From the IMG/VR virus record IMGVR_UViG_3300021962_000787, positions 1 to 20,848 of that record: a stretch of 20,848 nt of DNA; one strand, 5' to 3'. This DNA comes from a virus. How positions within the stretch are numbered: position 1 is the first letter of the stretch; each line of letters starts with the position of its first letter. Positions 7,463 through 15,239 of the stretch are shown in pieces. The translations under genes and the position numbers were made by a program. Under the pieces are notes generated by a model, which worked only from the letters and a program-made list of their open reading frames with translations, had not been told where the DNA came from and did not search any database.

Positions 7463-8527
7463 TTATTTAAAGGCCGGTAAGCCGTTTGCAATAAAAGGTA
7501 ATTCAAAATCTGTACTATCTCCTGTGAATCTTTGAGGTAGCTTATAATGAATAATATTCATAGAAATCTGCAATTTAATAACTTGAGGTAGTAGTACAGG
7601 TACATCATCTTTCTCATTACTTGACCACGGTACATCTACTTCCACAGTGTCTGCAATGCTTGTAATAACTCCATACTGGGATAGATAATCTCCTATTCTA
7701 ATAGCTGTAACAGTACCTTGTGGTAGGTTGTCAACGTATTTAGGGTATGTATGTGATATTAACGAATTCACTTTTTGATATGCAGCGTGTTGTTCAGCTT
7801 CACTAAAGATAGGAACTGTTAACCCAAAAGACAACGTTCTGCCGGTATTTGTGTAAGTATAGAGAGGTTCTCCTCTACCTACATACTGTACAGTAGTCCA
7901 GCTAGGATTAAAACTATTTGAAATTCCTTGTATAAAACCTCTAAAAAGTAATGTTGAATTAGTTTCACCTACTATTCGAAAGACAACCGGCAGTGACTCT
8001 TTCTTAAGTAGTTCTTGTACATTACTACTGATTCCAACGGTACCTATTTCATCAGAAGTACCTGCTCCTGCGAATCCTTGCTCATCCCAGGTTTGAGCTC
8101 CTTTCATTCGTTTATTATTCTTACTAATAAACACCTTACCGGAGTACTTAGCCTCTGAAGCAGCATTAGTAGAATTAATATAGGTAACGTATTCTCTTCT
8201 TAGTAAAGCTGCTACTTCGTTTGCCGCAAAATGGGTGCCGGTTCCTGAGACTGGTACCTGAGCTAAGATAGCTGCTAAAGCTGAAGCGTATCCAACTGCT
8301 CCATTTTGAGCTGACTTTAGTAGATCTTGCCTACCTTGTCCAGTAGCAAAAGATGCTTTATTTAAAGTATCTGCTGTTTCAGAAGCTCTTAAGATAGTCT
8401 GATTGATTGCAAAGTTAGCTCCGGTAGTAGTTAACGGATTAAGAATTTTAGCAATTCTAATCGTATCATCTCTACGAGCTCTAGTCTGTAGAGTTAGGTT
8501 ATCTTTAAAATCTCGAATTAGTGGCAT
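7463..8527 (-). CDS. Probable baseplate tube-junction protein (gp48/gp54-like candidate)
   Basis: A 354-residue virion protein. The N-terminal ~110 residues are polar and helical, with many Ala and Thr. The C-terminal two thirds is beta-rich, with 'FRGFIQGISNSFNPSWTTVQYVGRGEPLYTY' followed by 'GRTLSFGLTVPIF', 'IRIGDYLSQYGVITSI' and 'VEVDVPW'. This pattern (deviation from a tube-like barrel, with a Y-x-GRGEP turn) is what I associate with baseplate proteins that cap or start the tail tube. It lies between tape measure and LysM protein, where tube-initiator genes such as T4 48 and 54 or P2/Mu-type equivalents are found. The ATG overlaps the tape measure stop by one base (TAATG). Exact equivalence to gp48 or gp54 is not shown; structural role is fairly sure. 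Confidence 0.6.
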   Translation of the reverse strand: MPLIRDFKDNLTLQTRARRDDTIRIAKILNPLTTTGANFAINQTILRASETADTLNKASFATGQGRQDLLKSAQNGAVGYASALAAILAQVPVSGTGTHFAANEVAALLRREYVTYINSTNAASEAKYSGKVFISKNNKRMKGAQTWDEQGFAGAGTSDEIGTVGISSNVQELLKKESLPVVFRIVGETNSTLLFRGFIQGISNSFNPSWTTVQYVGRGEPLYTYTNTGRTLSFGLTVPIFSEAEQHAAYQKVNSLISHTYPKYVDNLPQGTVTAIRIGDYLSQYGVITSIADTVEVDVPWSSNEKDDVPVLLPQVIKLQISMNIIHYKLPQRFTGDSTDFELPFIANGLPAFK

Positions 8528-10824
8528 TAGATTGCGTAGTTATTTCCTGAGGCTAATCCTAACCCCACCTGGTTACTGTCCATATAAATTCTAGCTTCTT
8601 TTTCTGCTAACTTACGTAGAGCATCTTCTTGTTTTTTGTTTTGCTCTTCTTCTCTTCTCTTACGCTCTTCTTCTCTTTGTTCAGCGCCTCTTTCAGATGC
8701 CTCTAATGCTCCAGAAAGCAATCCGATTGCTCCTCCAACAATAGCACCTGCTGCTGTACCAATACCCGGTACGATAGATCCTATAGCAGCTCCGTATAAT
8801 GCTCCTTGACCAGCTCCTGATACTACATCTGTAGTTTTTGCAGCTGCTATGTTACCTTCCTCTTCAAATTCGTCGGCAAAGTAATTACCTCCCATTTGAA
8901 CTAAAGCTCCTCCGAGAGCAAAACCGCCTGCTCTCATCATATTACCTTTACTGAGGTTGAGCATCTTACCTGCAGAACCAGGCGTTCCGCCTCCGGCTCC
9001 TCCTAATCCAACTTCTTTAGTGAACATTGGGGTTAACGGAGTTGCACCTTTAAGTCCTCCTAAGAGTGACTTACCTAGAGCAACTACAGCCATTCCAGTA
9101 CCTCCCATACCCATCACAAACTTAGTAATAGGGCTAGAAGCTAGACTTGAGATGAAGTCAGCAATCTTGTCTATAGTACCACTTTCGTCTAATTCAGCAA
9201 AGAAGTCTGCAAATGCTCCTTGAAGTTTAATTACAACATCTTCAAACTTTTTAGTTGCATCAGCTTGCTCCTGTACCTGTCTTAATGCTTCACCTATCGA
9301 TAATTCTTCATTACGAGCTTTAGCAGCATCTACTAATGCTTGAGCATTTTGTAACTGTTCGTCAGAAGCTGCTTTAGCTCTATCTCCTAACTTATTAATC
9401 ATGTCCTGCCTTAAAAGGACTGTACCCATTTGATCAGCAGTCATACCTAAAGCTTTCGCAATAGATTCACGCTGGATAACGGACATGTTTTGGAAGTCGT
9501 TTAGTGTACCTACCTCACGGTTAAGTTCTCTCATTAGAGTTACATCGTCACCTCTTAGCGATGCTAAACGAGCTTGTTCTAAATTAAGATCTTTACCAGT
9601 TAGTACTTCTGCTTCTAGTTCATCTGAGATAGATTGTTCGAAGTTAAGAAGTTGATTTGCAGTGTTTCTTATTTGCTCGAAAGACATTCCTAGCTTTTCA
9701 GCCATTACAATGCCTTCTGCTAAAGCTTTTGGACTATTCCTGAAGTTGAGTAATGTTGTAGTAGAGAGACCTTTAATCTTCTCCATTATTTGACTCAACG
9801 GCATATGGACTTTTAGGTTCTGTCCTGCCTCATTAGCAGCAGACGCCAGACTTGAAGCATATTCACTAGAACTTACTCCTAAGTTCATAGAAAGCTGCTC
9901 TACTTTTGCAGCAGCTTCTGCTGATGCTCCTAAGTATTCTGTATTTCTTATGAAGTTTTTAGTTGCATCGCCACTAAACTCTACCGATACTCCGAGAGAC
10001 TTATTAAGTTCTCCATTAGCTTTTACTAACTTAATAGTAGCGATTCTAGCGTCTTCAGAATTTTCTGCTACTTCCCTAAAGCGGTTAGCCATTTCTCGGC
10101 CACCTTGCATCCCAATACCGAGCTGCTTATTAAAGTCCCCAGCTACTGTACTAGCAGTAAATAGAGACTTAATTATAGCTGCGGGACCTATGAGTTTTGC
10201 AAACTCTCCTGCTGCTACTGCAGCACCTTTGAGATTTGCTTGTAACTTACTAGCTCCGTTCTCAGCTGCGTCTTTTGCAGAGGCTGCTGCTTTTTCAAAT
10301 GGTGCGCTTAACGTTCGACCGAGTACGGGTATTGAACCTAATGCATCTGCAAGTTTTTGAAATCCTTTGCCTGCTTCTACTACTTTTTTAGATTGATCAG
10401 CAACTGCTTCCATTCCTTTAGCTGATGCTTTGACTGTTTGTTCAAAATCAAGAAGAGTCTCTAAGGTCTTCATTATAGCCTTAGTTTCGTCTTCAGTAGC
10501 AGTTTTTACTTTTTCTAAAAGAATGATTCTTTGAACTTCAGTCTTAAGGAGAGCTTTTTTAATTTTATTGTTAGATTCGATTATTTTTTCATAATCTCTT
10601 TCACTCTCAATATTTTTATTTAGCTCATCAGCAATACTCTGGTATGCCTTCTTAGTCTCGGTAATATTACGACGGGCACGAGTACTTATACCGTCTGTGG
10701 CTTGCGCCAAACCGGCAAGCTGCTTAGACATACTTGCAATCTGTGAAGCGGTTTGTTCTGCTTCAACAGCCATTTGTTTTGCGTCTAAGTTTCCTAAAGG
10801 TATTCTTTGTGGATCGTCGGCCAT
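8527..10824 (-). CDS. Tail tape measure protein
   Basis: A 765-residue protein with the features of a tape measure: long helical, Ala/Lys/Glu-rich coiled coil at residues 10-170, further helices to about 560, then hydrophobic Gly/Ala-rich segments near 575-605 ('FVMGMGGTGMAVVALGKSLLGGL') and 680-710 ('GAAIGSIVPGIGTAAGAIVGG'), and a very charged helix (about 715-745) before the end. Tape measures fix tail length and leave through the tube at infection, where the hydrophobic parts may cross membrane. At about 1.5 angstrom per residue the tail would be roughly 110 nm, similar to T4 (gp29, 590 residues, about 100 nm). No lysozyme domain is seen. It follows the chaperone gene pair, as in most long-tailed phages, and has its own TATTTATA box 17 nt upstream. 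First gene of a five-gene overlapping operon. Confidence 0.88.
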   Translation of the reverse strand: MADDPQRIPLGNLDAKQMAVEAEQTASQIASMSKQLAGLAQATDGISTRARRNITETKKAYQSIADELNKNIESERDYEKIIESNNKIKKALLKTEVQRIILLEKVKTATEDETKAIMKTLETLLDFEQTVKASAKGMEAVADQSKKVVEAGKGFQKLADALGSIPVLGRTLSAPFEKAAASAKDAAENGASKLQANLKGAAVAAGEFAKLIGPAAIIKSLFTASTVAGDFNKQLGIGMQGGREMANRFREVAENSEDARIATIKLVKANGELNKSLGVSVEFSGDATKNFIRNTEYLGASAEAAAKVEQLSMNLGVSSSEYASSLASAANEAGQNLKVHMPLSQIMEKIKGLSTTTLLNFRNSPKALAEGIVMAEKLGMSFEQIRNTANQLLNFEQSISDELEAEVLTGKDLNLEQARLASLRGDDVTLMRELNREVGTLNDFQNMSVIQRESIAKALGMTADQMGTVLLRQDMINKLGDRAKAASDEQLQNAQALVDAAKARNEELSIGEALRQVQEQADATKKFEDVVIKLQGAFADFFAELDESGTIDKIADFISSLASSPITKFVMGMGGTGMAVVALGKSLLGGLKGATPLTPMFTKEVGLGGAGGGTPGSAGKMLNLSKGNMMRAGGFALGGALVQMGGNYFADEFEEEGNIAAAKTTDVVSGAGQGALYGAAIGSIVPGIGTAAGAIVGGAIGLLSGALEASERGAEQREEERKRREEEQNKKQEDALRKLAEKEARIYMDSNQVGLGLASGNNYAI

Positions 10825-10841
10825 ACGTAGTTACAATATAT

Positions 10842-10849
10842 TATAAATA
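10842..10849 (-). promoter_or_regulatory. TATTTATA box upstream of the tape measure gene
   Basis: The coding strand reads CCTATTTATAATATATTG, 17 nt before the ATG at 10824 and just after a hairpin at the end of the preceding gene. Candidate late promoter for the tape measure-to-hub operon. Confidence 0.6.
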
Positions 10850-10854
10850 GGAAA

Positions 10855-10873
10855 GCCTCTATTTTGTAGAGGC
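10855..10873 (-). terminator. Hairpin at the end of the chaperone extension
   Basis: The coding strand reads GCCTCTA-CAAAA-TAGAGGC, a perfect 7-bp stem with a 5-base loop, followed by TTTCC. The stop codon TAG (10861-10859) lies in the 3' arm. The T-tract is short, so it is a weak terminator or an mRNA 3'-end/processing hairpin. It sits directly upstream of the tape measure promoter candidate. Confidence 0.5.
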
Positions 10874-11044
10874 CTTCGTAGTATAAGTTGGTTTAGGTAT
10901 TGGAGGACGTACTAGACTACTGTTTTGAGGGGTTGCTTGCTGGATACCTTGGGCTTTTCTTTGAGCTTCTTCCTGGGCTTCTCTCTGCTTATCGTAGTAT
11001 TCTTTAATGGATTGTGCAGTAAACTTTCTTAACCATATAGGCAT
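10859..11044 (-). CDS. gp51-like downstream chaperone domain, probably made only by frameshift
   Basis: A 61-codon frame starting MPIWLRKFTAQSIKEYYDKQ, then a Gln/Ala/Glu-rich helix and a Pro/Thr tail. The frame is open much further upstream: from 11140 there are 32 more sense codons (GLTREYRTQVFNQVHEIVFH, then GNGGYDWQTVYN) before this ATG. The extended peptide looks like the conserved second half of tail assembly chaperones in T4-like phages, so the internal ATG is probably not the start. No Shine-Dalgarno lies near it; GGAGGA is about 19 nt upstream, too far. Expression is therefore best explained as an extension of the gp26-like gene by frameshift. Independent translation from 11044 remains possible. 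The last codons overlap a hairpin. Confidence 0.7.
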   Translation of the reverse strand: MPIWLRKFTAQSIKEYYDKQREAQEEAQRKAQGIQQATPQNSSLVRPPIPKPTYTTKASTK

Positions 11045-11126
11045 ATTGTAAACTGTCTGCCAATCGTATCCTCCGTTACCATGAAATACTATTTCATGTA
11101 CCTGATTAAATACTTGGGTTCTATAC

Positions 11127-11858
11127 TCACGCGTCAGGCCAAAAAAAGCTAATAGTTATAGGGAGAGCGACCTCCTCTTCGCTCCCATCTGAATTAGTGT
11201 AAGTAAACTTAAGATCTAGGTCTGGTGCAGTATTAGAGTAAGCTTCTCTGATCGCTCTAGCATCTTTGGCAAGTAAGAACTGATCTACAAATTTTCTAAT
11301 GTCACCTAACTCTCTACTACCGTTAACAGAAGTTACCATATACTTTAGACGAGTGGTTACTTCAGCAATGTTTTCTTTATTAATCTTCTGTAGACCTTTA
11401 ATCTCTTTTTCAATATCTACTTCGTCTTTATGTGTTAAGAGTCTATAGGTAATTTCATATTTAGAGACCGGTAGTATTAAGCTAAATTCGTTTTGACCTC
11501 TAACGTACTCAATATCAGTCTTTTTAGGCTCCATTAACGAAAGATCTACTGTAATCTCTTCGCTGTTGTAATTCACCGGGTAGTCTTTACCGTAGGATAA
11601 AATTCTAGCTGCTATCATAATAGCATTTTTATCACCTATAAGTAGGTCACCGTAGTCAAATTTAGTAATAAGTAAAGATTGAAGTAACTTATCAATTACA
11701 ACACCGCTCTTAATATAATTTTGGTTTGTTAAGATATCTTCTTCTTTAGCAGTCATGTACTTCATTTCAACTGTACCGCTTGCTAGTGGGTGACCTTCTG
11801 GGTAGAGTAGTCCTTTAGAAGGTAATTCGATAGTCTCTGTTGGTAGATTAAATTCCAT
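11127..11858 (-). CDS. gp26-like baseplate/tail assembly chaperone (T4_baseplate family)
   Basis: A 243-residue protein of the family that includes T4 gp26. The start 'TIELPSKGLLYPEGHPLASGTVEMKYMTAKEEDILTN' spans residues 9-45 and, with 'SGVVIDKLLQSLL' after it, is the recognisable signature. A central region has 'LSYGKDYPV' and 'FSLILPVSKYEITYRLLTHKDE'. Long classed as a hub assembly protein, this family takes the place of the tail assembly chaperone upstream of the tape measure in many phages, and acts on tape measure/hub assembly in the cytoplasm. The end 'ISFFWPDA' is encoded by AGC TTT TTT TGG, a slippery run, then stop at 11127; a second open frame continues beyond. Its leader has a terminator and a TATTTATA box, so it is its own transcription unit with the extension. 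Confidence 0.82.
   Translation of the reverse strand: MEFNLPTETIELPSKGLLYPEGHPLASGTVEMKYMTAKEEDILTNQNYIKSGVVIDKLLQSLLITKFDYGDLLIGDKNAIMIAARILSYGKDYPVNYNSEEITVDLSLMEPKKTDIEYVRGQNEFSLILPVSKYEITYRLLTHKDEVDIEKEIKGLQKINKENIAEVTTRLKYMVTSVNGSRELGDIRKFVDQFLLAKDARAIREAYSNTAPDLDLKFTYTNSDGSEEEVALPITISFFWPDA
11141..11147 (-). promoter_or_regulatory. Slippery T7 run for +1/-2 programmed frameshift
   Basis: The coding strand reads AGC TTT TTT TGG CCT GAC GCG TGA. A -1 shift meets TGA after TTG GCC and is useless; a +1 (skip one T) or -2 shift gives TTT GGC CTG or GGC CTG and enters the long open second frame. Phage Mu is known to use -2 and phage PSA +1 in the same gene pair. Confidence 0.7.
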
Positions 11859-11882
11859 AAACTATTAGTTATAACGTTTATA

Positions 11883-11890
11883 TATAAATA
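11883..11890 (-). promoter_or_regulatory. TATTTATA box upstream of the gp26-like gene
   Basis: The coding strand reads CATATATTTATATATAAACG, ending 24-26 nt before the ATG at 11858 and starting directly after a terminator T-tract. The long form (CATATATTTATATATAA) also occurs upstream of the 95-residue gene at 15585. Confidence 0.6.
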
Positions 11891-11894
11891 TATG

Positions 11895-11925
11895 AAAATA
11901 AAAAACCCGGCCATAAAGACCGGGC
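11895..11925 (-). terminator. Intrinsic terminator after the tail tube gene
   Basis: The coding strand reads GCCCGGTCTTTATGGCCGGGTTTTTTATTTT: a GC-rich stem CCCGG/CCGGG with a 9-base loop followed by six T. It lies 28 bases after the tail tube stop and would end that very abundant message before the chaperone gene. Confidence 0.8.
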
Positions 11926-11952
11926 TTCTTTTGTTGACAAGGCGGGGGTATA

Positions 11953-12438
11953 TTAGAAGTTCAGTACGCAGTAGTCCATCGCAATTGTTAATTCAACTGA
12001 GATAGCTTCGTCTGTAGACCAGTTGTACTGTCCAAAGTTAGAAGACTGTACGAATGCACCTTTGATGACCCATTCACCAATAATATCACCTACAGGACCT
12101 AACATGTTAAGAGTTATAATCTTCTTGTAGAAGTCTGCGTATCCAGCACGACCAGTTACTGATTCGTATCCTAAACGAGCCCACTCCATAACAGCCTGTG
12201 CACCAGAAGGAGTAATCGGATCGTAAAGGCTAAGAGTCATATTCTGCCACTCTCTCTTACCGCGGAGCTTTCTATAAGTGTTGATATGATCAAGCTTGAT
12301 AACACCGTCAGTGAAGGAAGGTGAAGTTACGCTCTTAACCATATATGATGGAATTCCATCGATGTACATGATAAATCTGTTCGTTACCTTCGGTTCGAAG
12401 GCTGTGAACATGATTTCGTTTGGATCTAGTACTGGCAT
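11953..12438 (-). CDS. 19: Tail tube protein, gp19-like
   Basis: The 161-residue inner tube subunit of the contractile tail; T4 gp19 has 163 residues. The start 'DPNEIMFTAFEPKVTNRFIMYIDGIPSYMVKSV' and the core 'INTYRKLRGKREWQNMTLSLYDPITPSGAQAVMEW' (residues about 48-85) match the T4-like tube family, which also includes type VI secretion Hcp in fold. The end 'AISVELTIAMDYCVLNF' fits the final beta strand. It stacks in rings inside the sheath and is the channel for DNA. It follows the sheath gene as in T4, has its own TATTTATA box 22 nt upstream and is followed by a strong terminator, as expected for a protein needed in many copies. There is no Shine-Dalgarno; the leader is A-rich. Confidence 0.93.
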   Translation of the reverse strand: MPVLDPNEIMFTAFEPKVTNRFIMYIDGIPSYMVKSVTSPSFTDGVIKLDHINTYRKLRGKREWQNMTLSLYDPITPSGAQAVMEWARLGYESVTGRAGYADFYKKIITLNMLGPVGDIIGEWVIKGAFVQSSNFGQYNWSTDEAISVELTIAMDYCVLNF

Positions 12439-12460
12439 GTTACTTCTTTTTTTACTTTAT

Positions 12461-12468
12461 TATAAATA
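12461..12468 (-). promoter_or_regulatory. TATTTATA box upstream of the tail tube gene
   Basis: The coding strand reads CTATTTATAATAAAG immediately after the sheath stop and 22 nt before the ATG at 12438. It would give extra tube mRNA beyond read-through from the sheath gene. Confidence 0.6.
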
Positions 12469-12469
12469 G

Positions 12470-14215
12470 TTACGCTCCAAATGTTGCACCTGTAGGTTGT
12501 ACTACGAAGTCGAGTACGATAAATTCTGCAGTTTTAGCTGGCTGGATAAAAATCTGACCTACTAACTGGTTTCTATCGATAACGTCAGCAGTGTTGTTGG
12601 TGTCATCCATTACAACTCTGTAAGCGTAAAGTCCTTGTCTTTGAACTACTGTCTCCAAGTATGGGTTAACAGCAGCTAAGAATCTATTTCTAGTTGCGAT
12701 TGTATTTTGCTCGAATACTAGGTTGTTAGCTTGATCGCCGATGAAGTTCTTAAGGTTGATAAGAAGTCTTCTAACGTTTACACGATCAAGAGCAGAAGCT
12801 TTAGTCTGTAAGGTCTTCTGACCGTAAGCAACTACGCCTGAACCTGGGAAGGTAGCAAGTGGGTTAACTTTTCCTAAGTATAGTGTATCTCTATCAGATT
12901 GAGAAAGCTTTCTTTCTGCCATTACTACTGAAGGAATACCGCCTCTGATGAGACCAGCAGGAGCAAACCATTCAGCACCAACGTTATCAGTGAAGGCGTA
13001 AACACCTCCCATTACTGTAGAAGCTGGAGCCCATACGTTTCTTCCTAGTTCTCCGCTAACAAGCTTAACCCAAGGCCAGTAAGCAGCTGCATAAGAGCTG
13101 TTCATACCAGCAGCAACACCTGTTACCTGTCCTACTGTACTTCCGTACTGGCGTAGGTCAGCTACATAAACTGCATCTCCTCTAGTCTCTACCATGCTAG
13201 TTAAAGCAGTTACAGCAGAAGAATGTTGGTTTTTGTTAATACCTGGTGTTAGTAATACGTTGAATCTGTATTCGTCTCTGTTAGCAAGGATTGTTGCAAC
13301 GCTTACTCCTTTGTTATCTACGTTAGTATAAGCAGTAGCAGCAACACCTTGAGTGTCTGTACCGTTTACATTTTCAAAGAAGTTAGCAGTAGTGCCAGCT
13401 TGGAATAAAGTACCTGTACCTTCTAAGAATGTACCGTGGTAAGAACCAGAGCCAACTGAGAAGTTATCAAAGGAGCTAGAGTAAGCAGGCTTAGCAGCAC
13501 CTGTGTTATCTAAGTAGTCAGGAGTTTTGAAAGCTACACTAGATACGTAAACGTATTTAGAAGCATTAGGATAATCACCATTAACAGTTACTACTCCGTC
13601 AGTACCTAGTACCTTATATTGGTCACCAATTCTCTTGGCAATGTAATTGTCTGATTTTGGATCAAGAGATAAGTTAGAGTATGTCTCTAAGATAACTTTA
13701 CTTCTCTCGTTATCGTCACCCCTTCTAATGACAAGTGAGATAGTACCTTGACTAGAATCTACATTAGTTACTTCCCATCTAACGTTATCTGCAGAGCCAC
13801 TTAGTAGAGCATTGTCGGCTAAGTTCTCAGCAGCAGAACCGCTGTTATTCATGATCTCACCTTCAGCAAGAGTTTTTAAAGTAAACCATGCAGTAGATCC
13901 GCTGTATACCGTAGCAGAAGCACCGTCAAATGCTTGCTCAGATACTCTGGTTACTAATAAAGAACTGCCGCCTTGCTCGAAATACTTCTCAGCTGCTAAG
14001 GTTGTAAAGTGTGTATAGTAGTCACTACCTGATTTGAATGCACCACCAAATACGTTTACGTATTCGCCGTATGAACGAACTACAGTTGGAATACCAACAG
14101 GACCTTTAGCTGCAGGTCCTACAAGAGCTGTAGAGATCTCGCCGGCGGCTGGTGTGATGAAAGATAGGTCATTCTCTCTTGAGAATACACCTGGTGATAA
14201 AATTCTTTCTGCCAT
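12470..14215 (-). CDS. 18: Tail sheath protein, gp18-like
   Basis: The 581-residue contractile sheath subunit (T4 gp18 is 659). The start 'ILSPGVFSRENDLSFITPAAGEISTALVGPAAKGPVGIPTVV' (residues 4-45) is the classic sheath arm and first domain. A variable, Gly/Ser-rich protruding insert spans about 80-330. The conserved C-terminal domain includes 'YWPWVKLVSGELGRNVWAPASTVMGGVYAFTD' (about 384-415), 'VNVRRLLINLKNFIG' and the closing 'FIQPAKTAEFIVLDFVVQPTGATFGA', whose end donates strands to neighbouring subunits. Sheath contraction drives the tube through the envelope. Shorter than T4 gp18, so probably one protrusion domain fewer. The start at 14215 has a TATTTATA box 26 nt upstream; the tail tube gene follows after 31 bases. 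Confidence 0.95.
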   Translation of the reverse strand: MAERILSPGVFSRENDLSFITPAAGEISTALVGPAAKGPVGIPTVVRSYGEYVNVFGGAFKSGSDYYTHFTTLAAEKYFEQGGSSLLVTRVSEQAFDGASATVYSGSTAWFTLKTLAEGEIMNNSGSAAENLADNALLSGSADNVRWEVTNVDSSQGTISLVIRRGDDNERSKVILETYSNLSLDPKSDNYIAKRIGDQYKVLGTDGVVTVNGDYPNASKYVYVSSVAFKTPDYLDNTGAAKPAYSSSFDNFSVGSGSYHGTFLEGTGTLFQAGTTANFFENVNGTDTQGVAATAYTNVDNKGVSVATILANRDEYRFNVLLTPGINKNQHSSAVTALTSMVETRGDAVYVADLRQYGSTVGQVTGVAAGMNSSYAAAYWPWVKLVSGELGRNVWAPASTVMGGVYAFTDNVGAEWFAPAGLIRGGIPSVVMAERKLSQSDRDTLYLGKVNPLATFPGSGVVAYGQKTLQTKASALDRVNVRRLLINLKNFIGDQANNLVFEQNTIATRNRFLAAVNPYLETVVQRQGLYAYRVVMDDTNNTADVIDRNQLVGQIFIQPAKTAEFIVLDFVVQPTGATFGA

Positions 14216-14241
14216 CTTTATGAAGGGTTAATTATTCTTTA

Positions 14242-14249
14242 TATAAATA
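14242..14249 (-). promoter_or_regulatory. TATTTATA box upstream of the tail sheath gene
   Basis: The coding strand reads ACATATTTATATAAAGAATAA, 26 nt before the ATG at 14215, in the 54-base gap after the LamG-like gene. No terminator is obvious in this gap. Confidence 0.6.
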
Positions 14250-14269
14250 TGTTAGTGAAGTGCAAACCA

Positions 14270-15223
14270 TTAATAGTATCCAGTAGTAGTAGAATAGCTC
14301 CCAGTTACTCCTAAAGTAACATTAACATTTGCTAATGTACCTGGGTCTTCAATTGCGCCAGCTCCATCAAAAGTATAAGCTCTAACCTGAGGTATGATAG
14401 ATCCTGCAGTTATTTTACTGTCCCCTAAGTCATTGTATTGTACGGATGTTAGTCGAGTATTACCTTTGATCATTGCAAATGCAATAGATCCTGAGAAGTT
14501 AGATCCGGCTGTATAAGGAGTACCTCCGATATAAAGCTGGTCTGCTAAAGGAAGATCGTGTGAGGTTACTATACCGTTACCTTTAGGAATTAGGTTATAT
14601 GCTCTATTTCCAACTCTAGCATAGAAGCTTGTCCATGCTAAAGGCATATTTGGTGCGTTAACGGACTGTGGGTTTCTACCAATTTCAATTAATGTATACC
14701 CGTTATCTTGGTTTCCCCATACGTTAGCAGGAATAGTAGCGTAAAATCTTGAATACTTACCTGCATTTGTGCCTCTAATCTCTAAGTTATATCCGTTTAA
14801 TGTTACTTCCAGAGAATGACTAGCAAAAGAGCCTGTATAAGCATGTAATAGGTATTGCTTCTCTCTAGTAGGTACTGCATCAGGCTTAATCATAAATACA
14901 AATGATAAAGAACCTGATGTTACTCCGTTAAGATCGATATCACCAATAGAAGAAGTAAAGTAGGTGTTTCCGCCAAATACACCTGCTGATGTTCTGTATA
15001 CCTTCTCAGTAGTAGGGGCTTGAACCGGCTGTGCTACAGGAGCAGCTAGAGCTACTGGTGCTGGTCTGCCAGCAAACTGGGAGGTGTTCGGTACAAGTCC
15101 AGCAGCACGGTTATACGTGGTAGCTTGGCTAGCTCTATCTTGCAAGTTCGAATACTGTAGTCTGTATTGCTGAGCTTGAATAGTAGTAGGCTGGAGTTGA
15201 GATTTTTTATTTTCTAATGCCAT
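14270..15223 (-). CDS. Virion protein with a LamG/concanavalin-like domain
   Basis: A 317-residue protein. Residues 1-50 are Gln/Thr/Ala-rich ('QPTTIQAQQYRLQYSNLQDRAS' in part), then an Ala/Pro/Val linker (about 52-72, 'PAPVALAAPVAQPVQAP'). Residues about 75-270 read as a jelly-roll sandwich of the LamG/concanavalin type: 'GNTYFTSSIGDIDLNG', 'GSLSFVFMIKPDA', 'SHSLEVTLNGYNLEIRG', 'DQLYIGGTPYTAGSNFSGSIAFAMI'. The final part (270-317) is Gly/Thr/Val-rich. Such domains on virions often bind glycans, so a tail or capsid decoration that helps host attachment is plausible. It sits between the fibre genes and the sheath gene with its own promoter candidate, showing it is made late and probably in quantity. 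No signal peptide, so not secreted. I do not recognise a specific family. Confidence 0.65.
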   Translation of the reverse strand: MALENKKSQLQPTTIQAQQYRLQYSNLQDRASQATTYNRAAGLVPNTSQFAGRPAPVALAAPVAQPVQAPTTEKVYRTSAGVFGGNTYFTSSIGDIDLNGVTSGSLSFVFMIKPDAVPTREKQYLLHAYTGSFASHSLEVTLNGYNLEIRGTNAGKYSRFYATIPANVWGNQDNGYTLIEIGRNPQSVNAPNMPLAWTSFYARVGNRAYNLIPKGNGIVTSHDLPLADQLYIGGTPYTAGSNFSGSIAFAMIKGNTRLTSVQYNDLGDSKITAGSIIPQVRAYTFDGAGAIEDPGTLANVNVTLGVTGSYSTTTGYY

Positions 15224-15239
15224 ATCCGGGAATGTTTTT

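Larger units (their letters stand above)
10859..11858 (-). other. Predicted frameshift fusion of the tail assembly chaperone (gpG-T analogue)
   Basis: If ribosomes shift by +1 (or -2) at the T-run 11141-11147, residues 1-239 of the gp26-like protein join 93 residues of the second frame, giving about 332-333 residues. This mirrors lambda gpG and gpGT, where the short and the fused chaperone are both needed and bind the tape measure. The neighbouring downstream gene is indeed the tape measure. What is seen: a slippery run near the end of frame 0, and an open, family-like second frame with no start of its own. What is inferred: the event and its frequency. Confidence 0.72.

Noticed and set aside
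11127-11150. -1 frameshift at the T-run, the common type in tail chaperones
   Set aside because: The -1 frame meets TGA after TTG GCC, so it could not make a useful fusion; only +1 or -2 reaches the open second frame.
11860-11870. Small inverted repeat AACTA-T-TAGTT just before the gp26-like ATG
   Set aside because: Five-base arms in an AT-rich leader are expected by chance; no second copy or support.
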